A stretch of 64,000 bases of DNA from Geodermatophilus sp. TF02-6 (GTDB lineage Bacteria > Actinomycetota > Actinomycetes > Mycobacteriales > Geodermatophilaceae): NCBI RefSeq assembly GCF_003319115.1, contig NZ_QOHF01000011.1, forward strand, positions 1-64,000, in the 5' to 3' direction. Shown here piece by piece: positions 16,907 to 26,433 of this stretch. A program made the position numbers and the translations under genes. Each line of letters opens with the position of its first letter. The first letter of the stretch is position 1. The notes below the pieces were generated by a model. The model had not been told where the DNA came from. It searched no databases and saw only the letters and a program-made list of their open reading frames with translations.

Positions 16907-17710
16907 GTGACCGACACCACGCCCGGCCCCGGCTCCGTCGCACTCATCACCGGAGGGACCGGCGGCTTCGGTCGCGCCCTCGCCGCCACGCTCCGCGGGC
17001 GCGGCGTCACCGCCGTCCTCGCCGACCTCGACAGCGACCGGGCGCGTGCCACGGCCGCCGACCTGGGCTGCCCGTTCGTCGCCCTCGACGTCACCGACCG
17101 CGCCGCCAACCGCGCCGTCGTCGAGCAGGTCGAGGGCGAGCACGGCCGGCTCGACGCCGTCTTCCTCAACGCCGGCATCGCCGGGTCGACCAGTGACCAG
17201 CTGCTCGACATGGACAGCTTCCTGCGGGTGGTCGACGTCGACCTCTTCGGCGTCGTCTACGGCGCCGAGGCCGCGATCCCGGCGCTGCAGCGGGCCGGCG
17301 GCGGCGCGATCGTGGTCACCGCCTCCCTGGCCGGGCTCTCGCCCATGGCCACCGACCCCGGCTACAGCGTGGCCAAGGGCGGTGTGGTGGCGTTCGTCCG
17401 CTCCATGGCGCCGCGGCTGGCCGGCGCGGGCATCACCATCACCGCGATCTGCCCCGGCTTCGCCGACACCGCGATCATCGACCCCATCCGCGCGCAGTTC
17501 GAGCAGGCCGGCTTCCCCGTCCTCACCGCGCAGGAGGTGGCCGACGCGATGCTCGCCGCCTGGGCCTCGGGCGAGCCGGGCGCGGCCTACGTCGTCCAGC
17601 CCGGCGTCGGCGCCGTCCCCTACCGGTTCAAAGGCGTGCCGAGCGCGAAGACCGCGGCCGGCGAGACCGCCGTCGTCCCGGAGGCGCTGCGCCCGCCGTC
17701 CATGGGCTGA
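16907..17710 (+). CDS. SDR family NAD(P)-dependent oxidoreductase
   Basis: A 267-residue classical short-chain dehydrogenase. Cofactor loop TGGTGGFG near the N-terminus, LDVTD, the structural FLNAGIAG, and active site Ser in VVTASLAGL followed by Tyr-x-x-x-Lys in GYSVAKGG. CPGFADTAI forms the post-catalytic loop. An acidic residue after the second strand (LADLDSDRARA) suggests NAD(H) preference. Substrate unknown. GTG start. The decayed ltrA lies 10 bases downstream and may once have been in the same operon. Confidence 0.9.
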   Translation: MTDTTPGPGSVALITGGTGGFGRALAATLRGRGVTAVLADLDSDRARATAADLGCPFVALDVTDRAANRAVVEQVEGEHGRLDAVFLNAGIAGSTSDQLLDMDSFLRVVDVDLFGVVYGAEAAIPALQRAGGGAIVVTASLAGLSPMATDPGYSVAKGGVVAFVRSMAPRLAGAGITITAICPGFADTAIIDPIRAQFEQAGFPVLTAQEVADAMLAAWASGEPGAAYVVQPGVGAVPYRFKGVPSAKTAAGETAVVPEALRPPSMG

Positions 17711-17719
17711 GAGAGGACC

Positions 17720-18711
17720 ATCCTCACCGACGACTGGGTGTTCCGGCTGGCCACGATGGTGCAGATGCTGGGCGTGCTGGTCTTCGCGCTCGGCCTGCCG
17801 GCGCTGTTCGCCTCGATCGACCGGGGGGACACCGTCGACAACGCGGTCATGGTCGGCGGCTACGTCGTGATGCGGGTCGCCCTGGTCTTCCAGTGGCTGC
17901 GCGCGGCCCGGCAGGACCCGGAGCGGCGCCGCGCCTGCCTCACCTACGCCACCACGGTCCTCGTCGCGCAGGCCGGCTGGATCGCGCTGCTGGTCGCGCG
18001 GACCTCGGTCGGCGTCATGTTCCTGTGGGCGGCGCTGCTGGTGCTGGTCGAGGTCACCGCCCGGTGCTGGCCGAGACCCGCGAGGGCGGCACGCCCCGGC
18101 ACGCCCACCACATCGCCGAGCGCTACGGCCTGCTGGTGATCATCGCGCTGGGGGAGGGGCTGCTCGGCACGACCGTCGCGCTGGCCGCCGTCATCGGGCC
18201 GGAGGGTCCGGGCTGGTCGGTCGACGTCGTCGTCCTCGGGTTGGCCGGGACGGCGCTGGTCTTCGGCATGTGGTGGACCTACTTCGTGCTGCCCTGCGGC
18301 GAGGTGCTGTCCCGGCACCGGGAGCGCTCGTTCGCCTGGGGGTACGGCCACATCGTGCTGTTCGGCGCGCTGGTCGCCGTCGGTGCCGGGCTGCACGTCG
18401 CCGCCTTCTCCGTCGAGCACGCCAGTGCCCTCGGCGTTCCGGCCACGGTGCTCACCGTCGCCGTGCCGGTCGCGCTCTACGTCCTGTCGGTCTTCGCCCT
18501 CTACGACCAGCTCACCCGGTCGTTCGACCCGGTCCACCTGATCCTGCTGGCCGGTTCCACGCTGCTGGCGGCGGCGTCGGTCGCGATGGCAGCGGCGGGC
18601 GCGACGATGGTCTGGTGCCTGGCGGTGCTGGCACTGACCCCGTGGGTGACCGTCGTCGGTTACGAGACGGTCGGTCACCGGCACCAGGAGCGGGTGCTCG
18701 CCGGGCTCTGA
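17720..18711 (+). pseudogene. Low-temperature-requirement protein A (LtrA) gene, truncated and frameshifted
   Basis: A multi-helix membrane protein of the LtrA family is recognisable from FRLATMVQMLGVLVFALGLP through LTYATTVLVAQAGWIALLVA. Near 18060 the frame changes and continues with the family hallmark HHIAERYGLLVIIALGEGLL and further helices to VGYETVGHRHQERVLAGL. The usual N-terminal ELFFDLVFVF-type helices, about the first 80 residues, are absent. One frameshift plus N-terminal loss indicate a pseudogene. It directly follows the SDR gene. Confidence 0.8.
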
Positions 18712-18762
18712 CGGGCGGGACCCGGTGACGCGGCGCACCGGCGGTCTGGCAGGGTCGCCGGC

Positions 18763-19716
18763 ATGCGTGCATGGCGGGTCCACGAACTCGGCGATCCCTC
18801 GACGGTCATGAGCCTCGACGAGGTCGAGCAGCCCACCCCCGGGGAGGGCCAGCTGCTGGTCAGGGTGCGGGCGGCGGCGCTGAACTTCCCCGACGTCCTC
18901 ATGGCGATGGGCAGCTACCAGGAGCGCCCGCCGCTGCCGTACACGCCCGGGATCGAGCTGTGCGGGGAGACCGAGGACGGCCGGCGGGTGCTCGGCTCAC
19001 CGTCGGGCGGGCCGGGCGCGTTCGCCGAGTACGCCCTGATGGACGCCGACGCCGCGTGGCCGGTGCCCGAGGGGATGAGCGACGAGAAGGCCGCCGCGCT
19101 CTACCTGACCTACCAGACCGGCCACGTCGGGCTGCACCGCCGGGCGCACCTGCAGCCGGGGGAGTGGCTGCTGGTGCACGCCGGCGCCGGCGGGGTCGGC
19201 TCGGCCGCCATCCAGCTGGGCAAGGCCGCCGGCGCGCGCGTGATCGCCACCGCCGGCGGCGCCCGCAAGGTCGAGGTCTGCCGTGAGCTCGGCGCCGACC
19301 ACGTCGTCGACTACACGACCGAGGACTTCGTCCCCGTCGTCAAGGAGGTCACCGGCGGGCGCGGCGCCGACGTCGTCTACGACCCGGTCGGCGGCGACGT
19401 GTTCGACCGGTCGCGCCGGTGCATCGCCTTCGAGGGGCGGCTGGTCGTCGTCGGCTTCACCAGCGGCCGCATCCCCGAGGCCCCGGCCAACCACGTGCTG
19501 GTCAAGAACTACAGCGTCGTCGGCCTGCACTGGGGGCTGTACCGGACGATGGAGCCCTCGCTGATCGCCACCACCCACCGGCAGCTCACGGAGCTCGTGC
19601 AGAGCAGGCAGGTCGCCCCGCTGGTCGGCGACGTGCTGCCGCTGGACCAGGCGCCGCAGGCGCTGGCCCGCCTGGCCGACCGCAGCACCGTCGGCAAGGT
19701 CGTGCTCCTCCCCTGA
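18763..19716 (+). CDS. NADPH:quinone oxidoreductase family protein (zinc-free MDR)
   Basis: A 317-residue medium-chain reductase. GroES-like N-terminal half (PGEGQLLVRVRAAALNFPDV, LPYTPGIELCGE) followed by a Rossmann half with VHAGAGGVGSAAIQLGKAAG and later ADVVYDPVGGDVFD. No structural or catalytic zinc cysteines are visible, which fits the quinone oxidoreductase (zeta-crystallin) branch. Likely cytosolic, reducing quinones or enones with NADPH; substrate not readable. ATG start. It ends just before an intergenic repeat and is convergent with the DUF5703 gene. Confidence 0.9.
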   Translation: MRAWRVHELGDPSTVMSLDEVEQPTPGEGQLLVRVRAAALNFPDVLMAMGSYQERPPLPYTPGIELCGETEDGRRVLGSPSGGPGAFAEYALMDADAAWPVPEGMSDEKAAALYLTYQTGHVGLHRRAHLQPGEWLLVHAGAGGVGSAAIQLGKAAGARVIATAGGARKVEVCRELGADHVVDYTTEDFVPVVKEVTGGRGADVVYDPVGGDVFDRSRRCIAFEGRLVVVGFTSGRIPEAPANHVLVKNYSVVGLHWGLYRTMEPSLIATTHRQLTELVQSRQVAPLVGDVLPLDQAPQALARLADRSTVGKVVLLP

Positions 19717-19824
19717 GGGAGGACCCCGTCCCGGCCTCCCTGCAGTAGAAGGACCTCCCTGCCCCCCACCGCTCGCACGCTCGCGGCGGGACCCTGCAGG
19801 GAGGCCAGGGCAGAGGGGTCCTTG
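19717..19824. repeat. Dispersed GGACCCC repeat, copy A
   Basis: Contains GAGGACCCCGTCCC, AGAAGGACCTCCCTGCC and the core CGCTCGCACGCTCGCGGCGG. A perfect 13-base inverted repeat (19733-19745 with 19794-19806) folds the unit. It lies between two convergent genes and could act as a two-way terminator. Related copies occur at about 28425, 44030, 45926, 50690 and 57492. Confidence 0.75.
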
Positions 19825-19825
19825 T

Positions 19826-20032
19826 TCAGATGTGCGGTTTGGGCAGGTAGGACAACCGCGCCCGGCGGCGCAGGATGACCTTCCGCGTGCCGTCGGCGTG
19901 CAGCTGCAGCCGGGCCAGCTCCCAGCCACCGGCCTCCGCCTGCAGGCTCAACATGGTCGCCGCCGCGGACCGGGACGTGCCCGGTGGGATCCGCAGCGGC
20001 GCGAACTCGTACTCCCCGGCGACCGCCTCCAT
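19826..20032 (-). CDS. DUF5703 family protein
   Basis: A 68-residue protein from the ATG at 20032. GEYEFAPLRIPPGTSRSAAA, then GGWELARLQLHADGTRKVIL and RRRARLSYLPKP, match the compact DUF5703 family of actinobacteria. No known activity. The open frame runs further upstream, but the family begins at the chosen start. Convergent with the quinone oxidoreductase gene. Confidence 0.75.
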   Translation of the reverse strand: MEAVAGEYEFAPLRIPPGTSRSAAATMLSLQAEAGGWELARLQLHADGTRKVILRRRARLSYLPKPHI

Positions 20033-20160
20033 CTCGCCGATTGTGCCGCCCGTCGCCCGCGGCGTCACGTGTCCGTCCCCTCCCGGACTGCCCCTCCCGA
20101 CGCCCCTGGCGGCAGGATGGGACCGAGCCCCCACCCCTGCCCGACGAGACGGAGGACGAC

Positions 20161-20427
20161 GTGAGCGCTCCCGGCAGTGACGTGCCCGAGGCCGACCGCG
20201 CGGAGCAGGAGGAGCCGCTCGACCCGCCGGCCGTGGCCCTCGCCGGGGACGCGACGCCGCCGCCGGTGGACGTGCCCGAGGCCGACGCCCTCGAGCAGCA
20301 GCTGGCCGCCCGGCCCGGGGAGGCCGGTAGTCCGCTGCGGTCGGTGGGCGACCGCGAGGCCGACCCCGCCGACGTGCTCGAGCAGGAGACCGACGTCCCC
20401 GTCGACGAGGACGACCTGGTCGACTGA
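20161..20427 (+). CDS. Small acidic protein with repeated VPEAD-EQ motif
   Basis: An 88-residue, strongly acidic, low-complexity protein that is probably disordered. A motif recurs: DVPEADRAEQ, DVPEADALEQ and READPADVLEQ, ending with DEDDLVD. The GTG at 20161 has GGAGG six bases upstream. Small proteins of this make-up are common and conserved in actinobacteria (DUF5709-like), but their role is unknown. Confidence 0.65.
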   Translation: MSAPGSDVPEADRAEQEEPLDPPAVALAGDATPPPVDVPEADALEQQLAARPGEAGSPLRSVGDREADPADVLEQETDVPVDEDDLVD

Positions 20428-20443
20428 CCGGCGCCGGCAGCGG

Positions 20444-21079
20444 TCACCCCCGGCGGACCGTCTGGTAGACCAGGACCACGTTGTCCGAGCCGGCGGAGCG
20501 TCGCACGTCGGCCAGCCGCAGGGACGGCACCGAGCCGGGGCCGCCGCCGCCGCCGCCGAAGGCGGGAGTCCCGCCGCCGAGCACCGTCGCCCCGACCACC
20601 ACGTGCAGCTCGTCGACCAGCCCGGCGGCGAGCAGGTCGTCGCGCAGCGTCCGGCTGCCGAAGACGAGCAGGTCGGCCCCCGGCCGGGTCTTCAGCTCGG
20701 CGACCGCCCGGTGGGCGTCGGCCCGCCGCACGATCGTCGTGGTGTCGGTCCACGGCGCCGTGTCGGCAGGGGTGAGCGAGTCGGACACCACGACCTTGTC
20801 GATCGCGTCGTCGCGCTGCCCGGTCTCGCGGTGCACGTCGGCGACGCCGGGGTCGGCGGCCACCGCGGGCGAGGTCCGCGGGTCGCGGGCGACGCCGGGC
20901 CAGAACGCCTTGAGCGCGGTGTAGGTCGTGGCGCCGAGGACCAGGGTGTCCGCGGCCCGCAGCCGCTCGAGGTTGTAGGCGTCGAAGAAGCGGTCCATCG
21001 GCAGGGCCATCAGGTTGCGGCCGGGGCCCTCGACGTAGCCGTCGAGCGACATGATCGTGCAGGCGACGAGGCGGCGCAT
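20444..21079 (-). CDS. Dihydrofolate-reductase-like (RibD C-terminal) protein
   Basis: A 211-residue protein of the dihydrofolate reductase/RibD-C fold: RRLVACTIMSLDGYVEGPG at the start, DTLVLGATTYTALKAFWPG and LLVFGSRTLRDDLLAAGLVD (G-S-x-x-L nucleotide loop). A poly-Gly stretch sits near the C-terminus. Such proteins bind NADPH; the substrate is unknown and true folate function is unlikely. The ATG at 21079 has AGGAGG six bases upstream. It lies 61 bases after an ECF sigma gene on the same strand, a pairing often seen in actinobacteria. Confidence 0.85.
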   Translation of the reverse strand: MRRLVACTIMSLDGYVEGPGRNLMALPMDRFFDAYNLERLRAADTLVLGATTYTALKAFWPGVARDPRTSPAVAADPGVADVHRETGQRDDAIDKVVVSDSLTPADTAPWTDTTTIVRRADAHRAVAELKTRPGADLLVFGSRTLRDDLLAAGLVDELHVVVGATVLGGGTPAFGGGGGGPGSVPSLRLADVRRSAGSDNVVLVYQTVRRG

Positions 21080-21140
21080 GGTGTTCCTCCTGGGGTGATC
21101 GGGGACCCTCACCCGGACAGAGACACCGCCGGCGACGGAT

Positions 21141-22169
21141 TCACCGGTCCCCCGGCAGATCGGCCGGGACGTCGAGGAGGCGGTGGAGCGCGGGGTCGAG
21201 GAACCCGGCGATCCAGCTGATCCGACCCCCGGTCAGGTGCAGCACGGTCACCGCCCCCAGCCGGTGACCGGCCCCGACGTCCTGGTAGCAGGCGAGGGCC
21301 GGCTGCCCGTCGCCCCCAACCGGCACCAGCCGCCACGGCGTGGCGAACGCCCGGTCGGCGAGGAACCGCCCGACGTCCTCGCGCCCGTCGAACCAGGCCG
21401 GCAGCGGCGGCATCGTGAAGCGGGCGTCCGCGCTGAGCAGGGCGAGCAGCGCGGGGACGTCGGCCCGCTCCCACGCCGCGACGAAGGCCCGGACCAGCTC
21501 GCGGCGGCCGTCCGGCCCCAGCGCCGCGAGCTCGGCCTGCTGGGAGCGGGCGGGCAGACGCTGCCGCAGCGTGGCCCGGGCCCGCTGCAGGGCGCTGTTC
21601 ACCGAGACCGGCGTGGTGTCCAGGAGCCTGCCGACCTCGGCGGCGCTGAACCCGAGCACCTCCCGGAGGACGAGGACGGCGCGCTGGGTGCCCGGCAGGT
21701 GCTGCAGCGCGGCGACGAAGGCGAGCTCCACGCTCTCCCGGCGCAGGTACGCCGCGGCCGGGTCGTCCTCGGCGGCGGCCGGGTCGTCGAGCCACGGCTC
21801 CACCCAGACCGGGCCGGGTACCGGCTCGCCGAGGTCCCCGGTGTCGCAGCGCGGTGGACCGGCGTCGAAGGAGAGCAGCCGGCGGGGCCGACGCGCCGAC
21901 AACCGCAGGGCGGCGTTGGTCGCCACCCGGTACAGCCAGGTGCGCAGCGAACTGCGGCCCTCGAAGCCCGGTAGCCCCCGCCAGGCGGCCAGCAGCGTCT
22001 CCTGGACGGCGTCCTCGGCGTCCTGGACCGAGCCCAGCAGCCGGTAGCAGTACGCGTCCAGCTCGCGCCGGTGGCGGTGCACCAGCGCGGCGAAGGCCGT
22101 CTCGTCGCCTCGCCGCGCCGCCGCCAGCAGCCGGTCCTCCGCGTCGTCGGCCTCCTGCACGGCGCCCAT
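21141..22169 (-). CDS. RNA polymerase ECF sigma factor with C-terminal SnoaL-like domain
   Basis: A 342-residue sigma factor of the SigG/SigJ type. Region 2 is DETAFAALVHRHRRELDAYC, then LLGSVQDAEDAVQETLLAAW. Region 4 is LPGTQRAVLVLREVLGFSAA, then EVGRLLDTTPVSVNSALQRA. After ~residue 205 comes a SnoaL-like (NTF2 fold) domain (FVAAWERADVPALLALLSAD, FTMPPLPAWFDGREDVGRFL), which in these families adjusts activity in place of an anti-sigma factor. No anti-sigma gene is adjacent. It probably controls itself and the downstream DHFR-like gene. Confidence 0.9.
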   Translation of the reverse strand: MGAVQEADDAEDRLLAAARRGDETAFAALVHRHRRELDAYCYRLLGSVQDAEDAVQETLLAAWRGLPGFEGRSSLRTWLYRVATNAALRLSARRPRRLLSFDAGPPRCDTGDLGEPVPGPVWVEPWLDDPAAAEDDPAAAYLRRESVELAFVAALQHLPGTQRAVLVLREVLGFSAAEVGRLLDTTPVSVNSALQRARATLRQRLPARSQQAELAALGPDGRRELVRAFVAAWERADVPALLALLSADARFTMPPLPAWFDGREDVGRFLADRAFATPWRLVPVGGDGQPALACYQDVGAGHRLGAVTVLHLTGGRISWIAGFLDPALHRLLDVPADLPGDR

Positions 22170-22215
22170 CCTGCCGCCACCTGAGAAGCGGCTGCTCGGT
22201 CCACACCCGGACCAG

Positions 22216-22234
22216 TATGGTGAGGCTCACCTAA
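22216..22234 (+). promoter_or_regulatory. IdeR/DmdR-type iron box over the -10 region
   Basis: The 19-base palindrome TATGGTGAGGCTCACCTAA agrees at 15 of 19 positions with the IdeR/DmdR consensus TTAGGTTAGGCTAACCTAA. It overlaps a possible -10 hexamer (TATGGT, 22216-22221) upstream of the DUF2470 gene start at 22248. Binding of the iron-loaded repressor would block transcription, so the gene should be on when iron is scarce. Confidence 0.7.
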
Positions 22235-22247
22235 GACGGGAGGGCCC

Positions 22248-23009
22248 ATGTCCACCAGCCCCGGCGGACCGGGCGACCCGGCCGAGCGGGCGCGCACCGT
22301 CGCCTGCCGCGTCCCCGCCGCGCTCTGCGTGCGCCGACTGGCCCCGAGCCGGCCGCTCGCGCAGGCCACCACCGCGGCCGGGCAGGTCCTCGTGCTGGTC
22401 CCGGTCGGCGGGGAGGTCGACGTCGCCCTCCGGCGGGAGGAGGAGCTCACCGCCGTCCTCCTGGTCAGCGACCGCGCCCCCGTGCCGCTGCGCGACACCC
22501 TGCGCGCCCAGCTGTGGCTCTCGGGCTGGCTCACCCCGGTCCGCCCGGCCGACCGGCGCGCCGCGGCGCTGGCCTTCGCCGAGGTCCGGCCCGTGGCACC
22601 GCTGCTGGACGTCGGGCGCGAGGCCGTCCTGCTGCGCCTGGACCTCGCCGAGGCGGTGCTGCGCGAGGGCGACCGGTGTGCCGAGGTCGGCCCGCCGGCC
22701 TACGCCGCCGCCCGGCCCGACCCGCTGGCCGGCGTCGAGGCGCGGATGCTGCAGCACCTCGACCGCGACCACCCGGAGGCCCTGGCGCTGCTGCGCAGCT
22801 CCGTCCCGGCCGGCGTCCTCGGCCCGCGCGACGTCGTCCGCCCCCTGGGCATCGACCGTTTCGGCTACCGGCTGCGGATCGAGCGCCCGAGCGGCGCGCG
22901 CGACCTGCGCATCCCGTTCCCCCGGCCGCTCACCTGCGCCGGCCAGCTGCCGGCCGCCACCCGGCAGCTGCTCTGCGCCGCCCGCGCCGCGCCGGCCCGC
23001 CGCGACTGA
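22248..23009 (+). CDS. DUF2470 domain protein, probably iron-regulated
   Basis: A 253-residue protein. The N-terminal ~150 residues are a split-barrel-like part (QVLVLVPVGGEVDVALRREE). The C-terminal part carries the DUF2470 signature MLQHLDRDHPEALALLR and LGIDRFGYRLRIERP. DUF2470 is the tail domain of HugZ-type haem oxygenases and related haem-utilisation proteins. A canonical iron box precedes the gene, so a role in haem or iron handling is likely. ATG at 22248 with GGGAGG upstream. Confidence 0.8.
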   Translation: MSTSPGGPGDPAERARTVACRVPAALCVRRLAPSRPLAQATTAAGQVLVLVPVGGEVDVALRREEELTAVLLVSDRAPVPLRDTLRAQLWLSGWLTPVRPADRRAAALAFAEVRPVAPLLDVGREAVLLRLDLAEAVLREGDRCAEVGPPAYAAARPDPLAGVEARMLQHLDRDHPEALALLRSSVPAGVLGPRDVVRPLGIDRFGYRLRIERPSGARDLRIPFPRPLTCAGQLPAATRQLLCAARAAPARRD

Positions 23010-23048
23010 GGCGGTCCCGCCGGCCGGCCCGGGTCAGGGGAGGACGGG

Positions 23049-24290
23049 TCAGGGGAGGACTTGGTACCGCGTGACCATGCCGGCGGTGAGGTGGTCGGCG
23101 ACGTGGCAGTGGAACAGCCAGACGCCGGGGTCGTCGGGCGTCATGTCGGCGGTGAGCATCTGCGCCGGCAGCAGGGAGACGACGTCCGTGCGCATCCCGT
23201 TGGCGACGACGGTGTTCCCGTGCCAGTGCGGGGTGTGCAGGTCGACCTCGTTCCCCATGGACATCAGGTACCAGCGGACGTGCTGCCCCACCTGCACCGT
23301 CGTGCCCTCACCCGGGGCGCCGCCGAGCGGCCCGTTGCCGTAGACGTAGCCGTTGACGTCGTGCATGAGGTTGGACTCGACGAAGTCCCCGTCGTCGGGG
23401 TCCGGCGGCTGGGCGAGCGAGGCCAGGTTGGCGGCGGCGTCGCTGCTCTGGTTCTCGTCCTCGACCGAGAACACGGAGACGAGCTCGCGGTCGACGTCCG
23501 CGGGTGAGCCGTCCGGACGGGCCATCCCCTTGCGGGTCACGATGACCGGACCCATCAGCCCGCTGTAGACGTCGCCCACCTCGTCGGTGTGCGAGTGGTA
23601 CATCCACATGATCGAGCTGCCGTCCATGGGGCCGGGCCCGGCGCGGTCGGGGACGGTGTAGTGGTAGGTGTAGGTGGCCCCCGGCGGGACGGCGTCGTCG
23701 CCGCGCTGCTCGTCGGTCGTACCGTCCTGGTAGGGCGCACCCTCCGAGCCCTTGTCGTACTGCAGCCCGTGCATGTGCACGCTCACCGGACGGTCGAGGT
23801 TGTTCCGGAACACGACGTCCAGCGTGTCGCCGACCTCGACGTGGACGACCGGCCCGAGGAAGCCCAGGTGCTCCCAGGCCGCGGGCCGGGGGACGAGGGT
23901 GGTGAAGGTGTCGTCGGTGTACTGGCGGTACAGCGACTTCAGGTACCTGGTGCCGATCCGGTCGGGACCGGCCACGGTGAAGACGCCCGACGTCTCGTCC
24001 CACGGCTGGTCGCTCGCGGCGTCCCGGCCGGCGGGCGCGTAGTCCCAGGTCACGTGGTCGGCCGCGATGTAGTAGGTACGCGTGCGGCCCTCGCCGGTCG
24101 ATGCCGCCGCCGGTGCCGACCCGCCGGCCGGGTCGGCAGCGGAGACCAGCTGGGTGGTCACCACGATCACCGCCAGCGCCACCACCGCGCTTCCCGCGAG
24201 TGCCAGCACCGCCGGCCAGCGCCGTTCCCCGGTCCTGCTGTGTTCCCCGGTCCTGCTGTGCCCGTGCCGGTCGACCGTGCCGTCGTCCAT
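23049..24290 (-). CDS. Multicopper oxidase, membrane-anchored or exported
   Basis: A 413-residue cupredoxin protein. A basic N-terminus precedes one hydrophobic segment (VLALAGSAVVALAVIVVTTQ), an uncleaved anchor or Sec signal. Copper motifs are present in order: VHMHGLQYD, WMYHSHTDEVG, DLHTPHWHGN and FHCHVADHLTAGM, giving type 1 (H-Cys-H-M) and trinuclear ligands. The length suggests a two- or three-cupredoxin oxidase; relatives oxidise metals, bilirubin or phenolics. The N-terminus repeats HSRTGE twice. Convergent with DUF2470. Because the neighbour is iron-controlled, a ferroxidase role is possible but not shown. Confidence 0.88.
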   Translation of the reverse strand: MDDGTVDRHGHSRTGEHSRTGERRWPAVLALAGSAVVALAVIVVTTQLVSAADPAGGSAPAAASTGEGRTRTYYIAADHVTWDYAPAGRDAASDQPWDETSGVFTVAGPDRIGTRYLKSLYRQYTDDTFTTLVPRPAAWEHLGFLGPVVHVEVGDTLDVVFRNNLDRPVSVHMHGLQYDKGSEGAPYQDGTTDEQRGDDAVPPGATYTYHYTVPDRAGPGPMDGSSIMWMYHSHTDEVGDVYSGLMGPVIVTRKGMARPDGSPADVDRELVSVFSVEDENQSSDAAANLASLAQPPDPDDGDFVESNLMHDVNGYVYGNGPLGGAPGEGTTVQVGQHVRWYLMSMGNEVDLHTPHWHGNTVVANGMRTDVVSLLPAQMLTADMTPDDPGVWLFHCHVADHLTAGMVTRYQVLP

Positions 24291-24423
24291 GATGGCTCCC
24301 CGTCAGGACCTGGGGCCGCACAGCCGCGGCCCCCGGGGACCGCAGCAGACGACCGCTGCTCGTCGCAGCGGACGATGGAACTCCTCGGCGGAGGTCAGGA
24401 CAACCCCGTGCCGCGCGGATCGG

Positions 24424-26433
24424 TCAGCCGGCGGTCTCGGTCAGCAGCTGCGCCAGCCGGGTGCGCCGGGGCCGGACGTCGACCTCGCGCACCGCCCGGG
24501 CCAGCGCCGCGCCGGTGGCGTGCACGACCGACAGGTGCCGCTGCGCCCGGGTGAGCGCCGTGTACACCAGCGGCCGCGACAGCATCCCGCCGGCCTCGGG
24601 CGGCAGGACGACGACCACGCCGGCCCACTCCGACCCCTGCGCGCGGTGCACGGTGATCGCCCAGCCGTGGCGCAGGTCGCCCATCGCCTGACCGCTGACC
24701 GTGACCGGCCCGGAGGCGAACGCGACGTCCAGGGTGCCGTCGCCGGTGCCGGTGACCACCCCGACCTCGCCGTTGGCGAACCCGACCGGCTCCAGGTCGA
24801 GGTGGTTGGCCGTCGCCACCACCCGGTCGCCGACGTCGAAGCCCCACACCGTGCCCTCGCCCGGGTTGAGCGCCGCCTTGAGCGCCCGGTTGAGCTCGAT
24901 CGTGCCGGCCGGGCCGCGGTGCACCGGCGTGACGACCTGCACCGCGGCCGGGTCGATGCCCAGCGCCCGCGGGATCGAGTCGGTGACCAGCTGCACCACC
25001 CGCCTGGCCGCCTCCGCGCTGCCGGACGCCGGGACGACGACCACCTCCCGGTCGGGGGAGTCCACCGGCGGCAGCTGCCCCGACCGGACGGCGCCGGCCA
25101 GCCGGGCGATCGCGCCGCCCTCGGCCTGCCGGTACAGGGTGGTCAGCTCGGTGACCGGCACGGCCCCCGAGTCGATGAGGTCGCCCAGGACATGGCCGGG
25201 GCCGATCGAGGGCAGCTGCGCGGGGTCGCCGACGAGCAGCAGGTGGGTGCCGTCCGGGCAGGCCTCCAGCAGCGCCGCGGTCAGCTCGACGTCGAGCATC
25301 GAGGCCTCGTCGACCACGACGACGTCGGCGTCCAGCGGCCACTCCTCGTCGCGGGTGAACCCGCCGGAGGTGCCCTGGGCGCCGAGCAGCCGGTGCACGG
25401 TGACCGCCGGGTGGTCGGTGAGCTCCTCCAGCCGCCTGGCCGCCCGCCCGGTGGGCGCGGCCAGCGCCACCTCAGACCCCGTCGACCGCAGCAGCGACAC
25501 GACCGCGGCCACGGTGCGGCTCTTGCCGGTGCCCGGCCCGCCGGTCAGCAGCGACACCCCGGCGGTGAGCACCTGGGCCACGGCCCGCTTCTGCGCCTCG
25601 TCCAGGCCCGTGGCCACCGAGCGGACGGCGGCCGGGTCGGCGATCCGCTCGGCGGTGGCCATCAGCCGGGCGACGTTCTCCGCGACCGCCTCCTCGGCCA
25701 TGCCGTAGCGGGCCAGCGAGAGCAGCCGTACGGCCTCGGTCCGGGTTTCCTCGCGAGCCTGCGAGCGGAGGGCAGACCGAGGTCCTTCCGCGGGCGCGGG
25801 CGGCGCGTCCGAGCCGTCGTCCTCGTCTTCCGGCTCCGGCGGCTCGTGCTCGAGCACCTCCCCGGACTCCACGGCCGCGGCGACCGCCGCCGCCGGGTCG
25901 CCGATCCCCTCGGCGCGCAGCGCAGCCACCACCAGGTCGGCCGGCAGCACGGTGTGCCCGTCGCGGGCCGCCGTCCGCAGGGTCTGGGCCACGATCGCCC
26001 GGCCCCGGCGGCCGTCCTGCCGGTCGGCCCCGGGCAGGACGGCGATGGCCAGCCGGTCGGCGTCGGCGAGGGTCACCCCGGTCAGGCCGAGCAGCGCCCA
26101 CGGGTCGTCGCGCAGCCGCCGAGCGGCGTCGGCGCCCAGCGCGTCGGCGGCGGGCGCGGCCAGCCGCGCGTCCAGGCCGGCGCCGACCAGCAGCGCCACC
26201 ACCTCGTAGGTCGGCTGCGCGGCCAGGAAGGCGGAGAACAGCCGCTCGGCGCGCTGCCGGCCGACCCGGGGGAGCCCGAGCAGCCGGTCGGCGGTGACGT
26301 CCTCGGGGGAGGTGATGCCGGCGGCGGGCAGCTCGGCCGCCGTCCGCCTGCCCAGGCCCGGCCACAGGCCGGCGGCGCAGAACGCGGCGAAGACCGGGTC
26401 GGCGGCGACCCCGGCGGAGGCCGGGCGGGTCAC
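24424..26433 (-). CDS. RecD2-type DNA helicase
   Basis: A 669-residue superfamily 1B helicase. An N-terminal helix-hairpin-helix region ([20 protein letters not shown]) and winged-helix segments precede Walker [12 protein letters not shown] near residue 300. Then come [14 protein letters not shown], the Walker [24 protein letters not shown], and the C-terminal motifs [12 protein letters not shown] and [11 protein letters not shown]. No RecB/RecC genes adjoin, which fits RecD2 rather than RecBCD. It unwinds DNA 5'-3' in repair. It starts with GTG overlapping the stop of the aldo/keto reductase gene (GTGA), so the two are translationally coupled. Confidence 0.9.
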   Translation of the reverse strand: MTRPASAGVAADPVFAAFCAAGLWPGLGRRTAAELPAAGITSPEDVTADRLLGLPRVGRQRAERLFSAFLAAQPTYEVVALLVGAGLDARLAAPAADALGADAARRLRDDPWALLGLTGVTLADADRLAIAVLPGADRQDGRRGRAIVAQTLRTAARDGHTVLPADLVVAALRAEGIGDPAAAVAAAVESGEVLEHEPPEPEDEDDGSDAPPAPAEGPRSALRSQAREETRTEAVRLLSLARYGMAEEAVAENVARLMATAERIADPAAVRSVATGLDEAQKRAVAQVLTAGVSLLTGGPGTGKSRTVAAVVSLLRSTGSEVALAAPTGRAARRLEELTDHPAVTVHRLLGAQGTSGGFTRDEEWPLDADVVVVDEASMLDVELTAALLEACPDGTHLLLVGDPAQLPSIGPGHVLGDLIDSGAVPVTELTTLYRQAEGGAIARLAGAVRSGQLPPVDSPDREVVVVPASGSAEAARRVVQLVTDSIPRALGIDPAAVQVVTPVHRGPAGTIELNRALKAALNPGEGTVWGFDVGDRVVATANHLDLEPVGFANGEVGVVTGTGDGTLDVAFASGPVTVSGQAMGDLRHGWAITVHRAQGSEWAGVVVVLPPEAGGMLSRPLVYTALTRAQRHLSVVHATGAALARAVREVDVRPRRTRLAQLLTETAG

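Noticed and set aside
17738-18139. Separate short membrane protein gene
   Set aside because: It is the first part of a broken LtrA gene that continues in another frame; not an independent gene.
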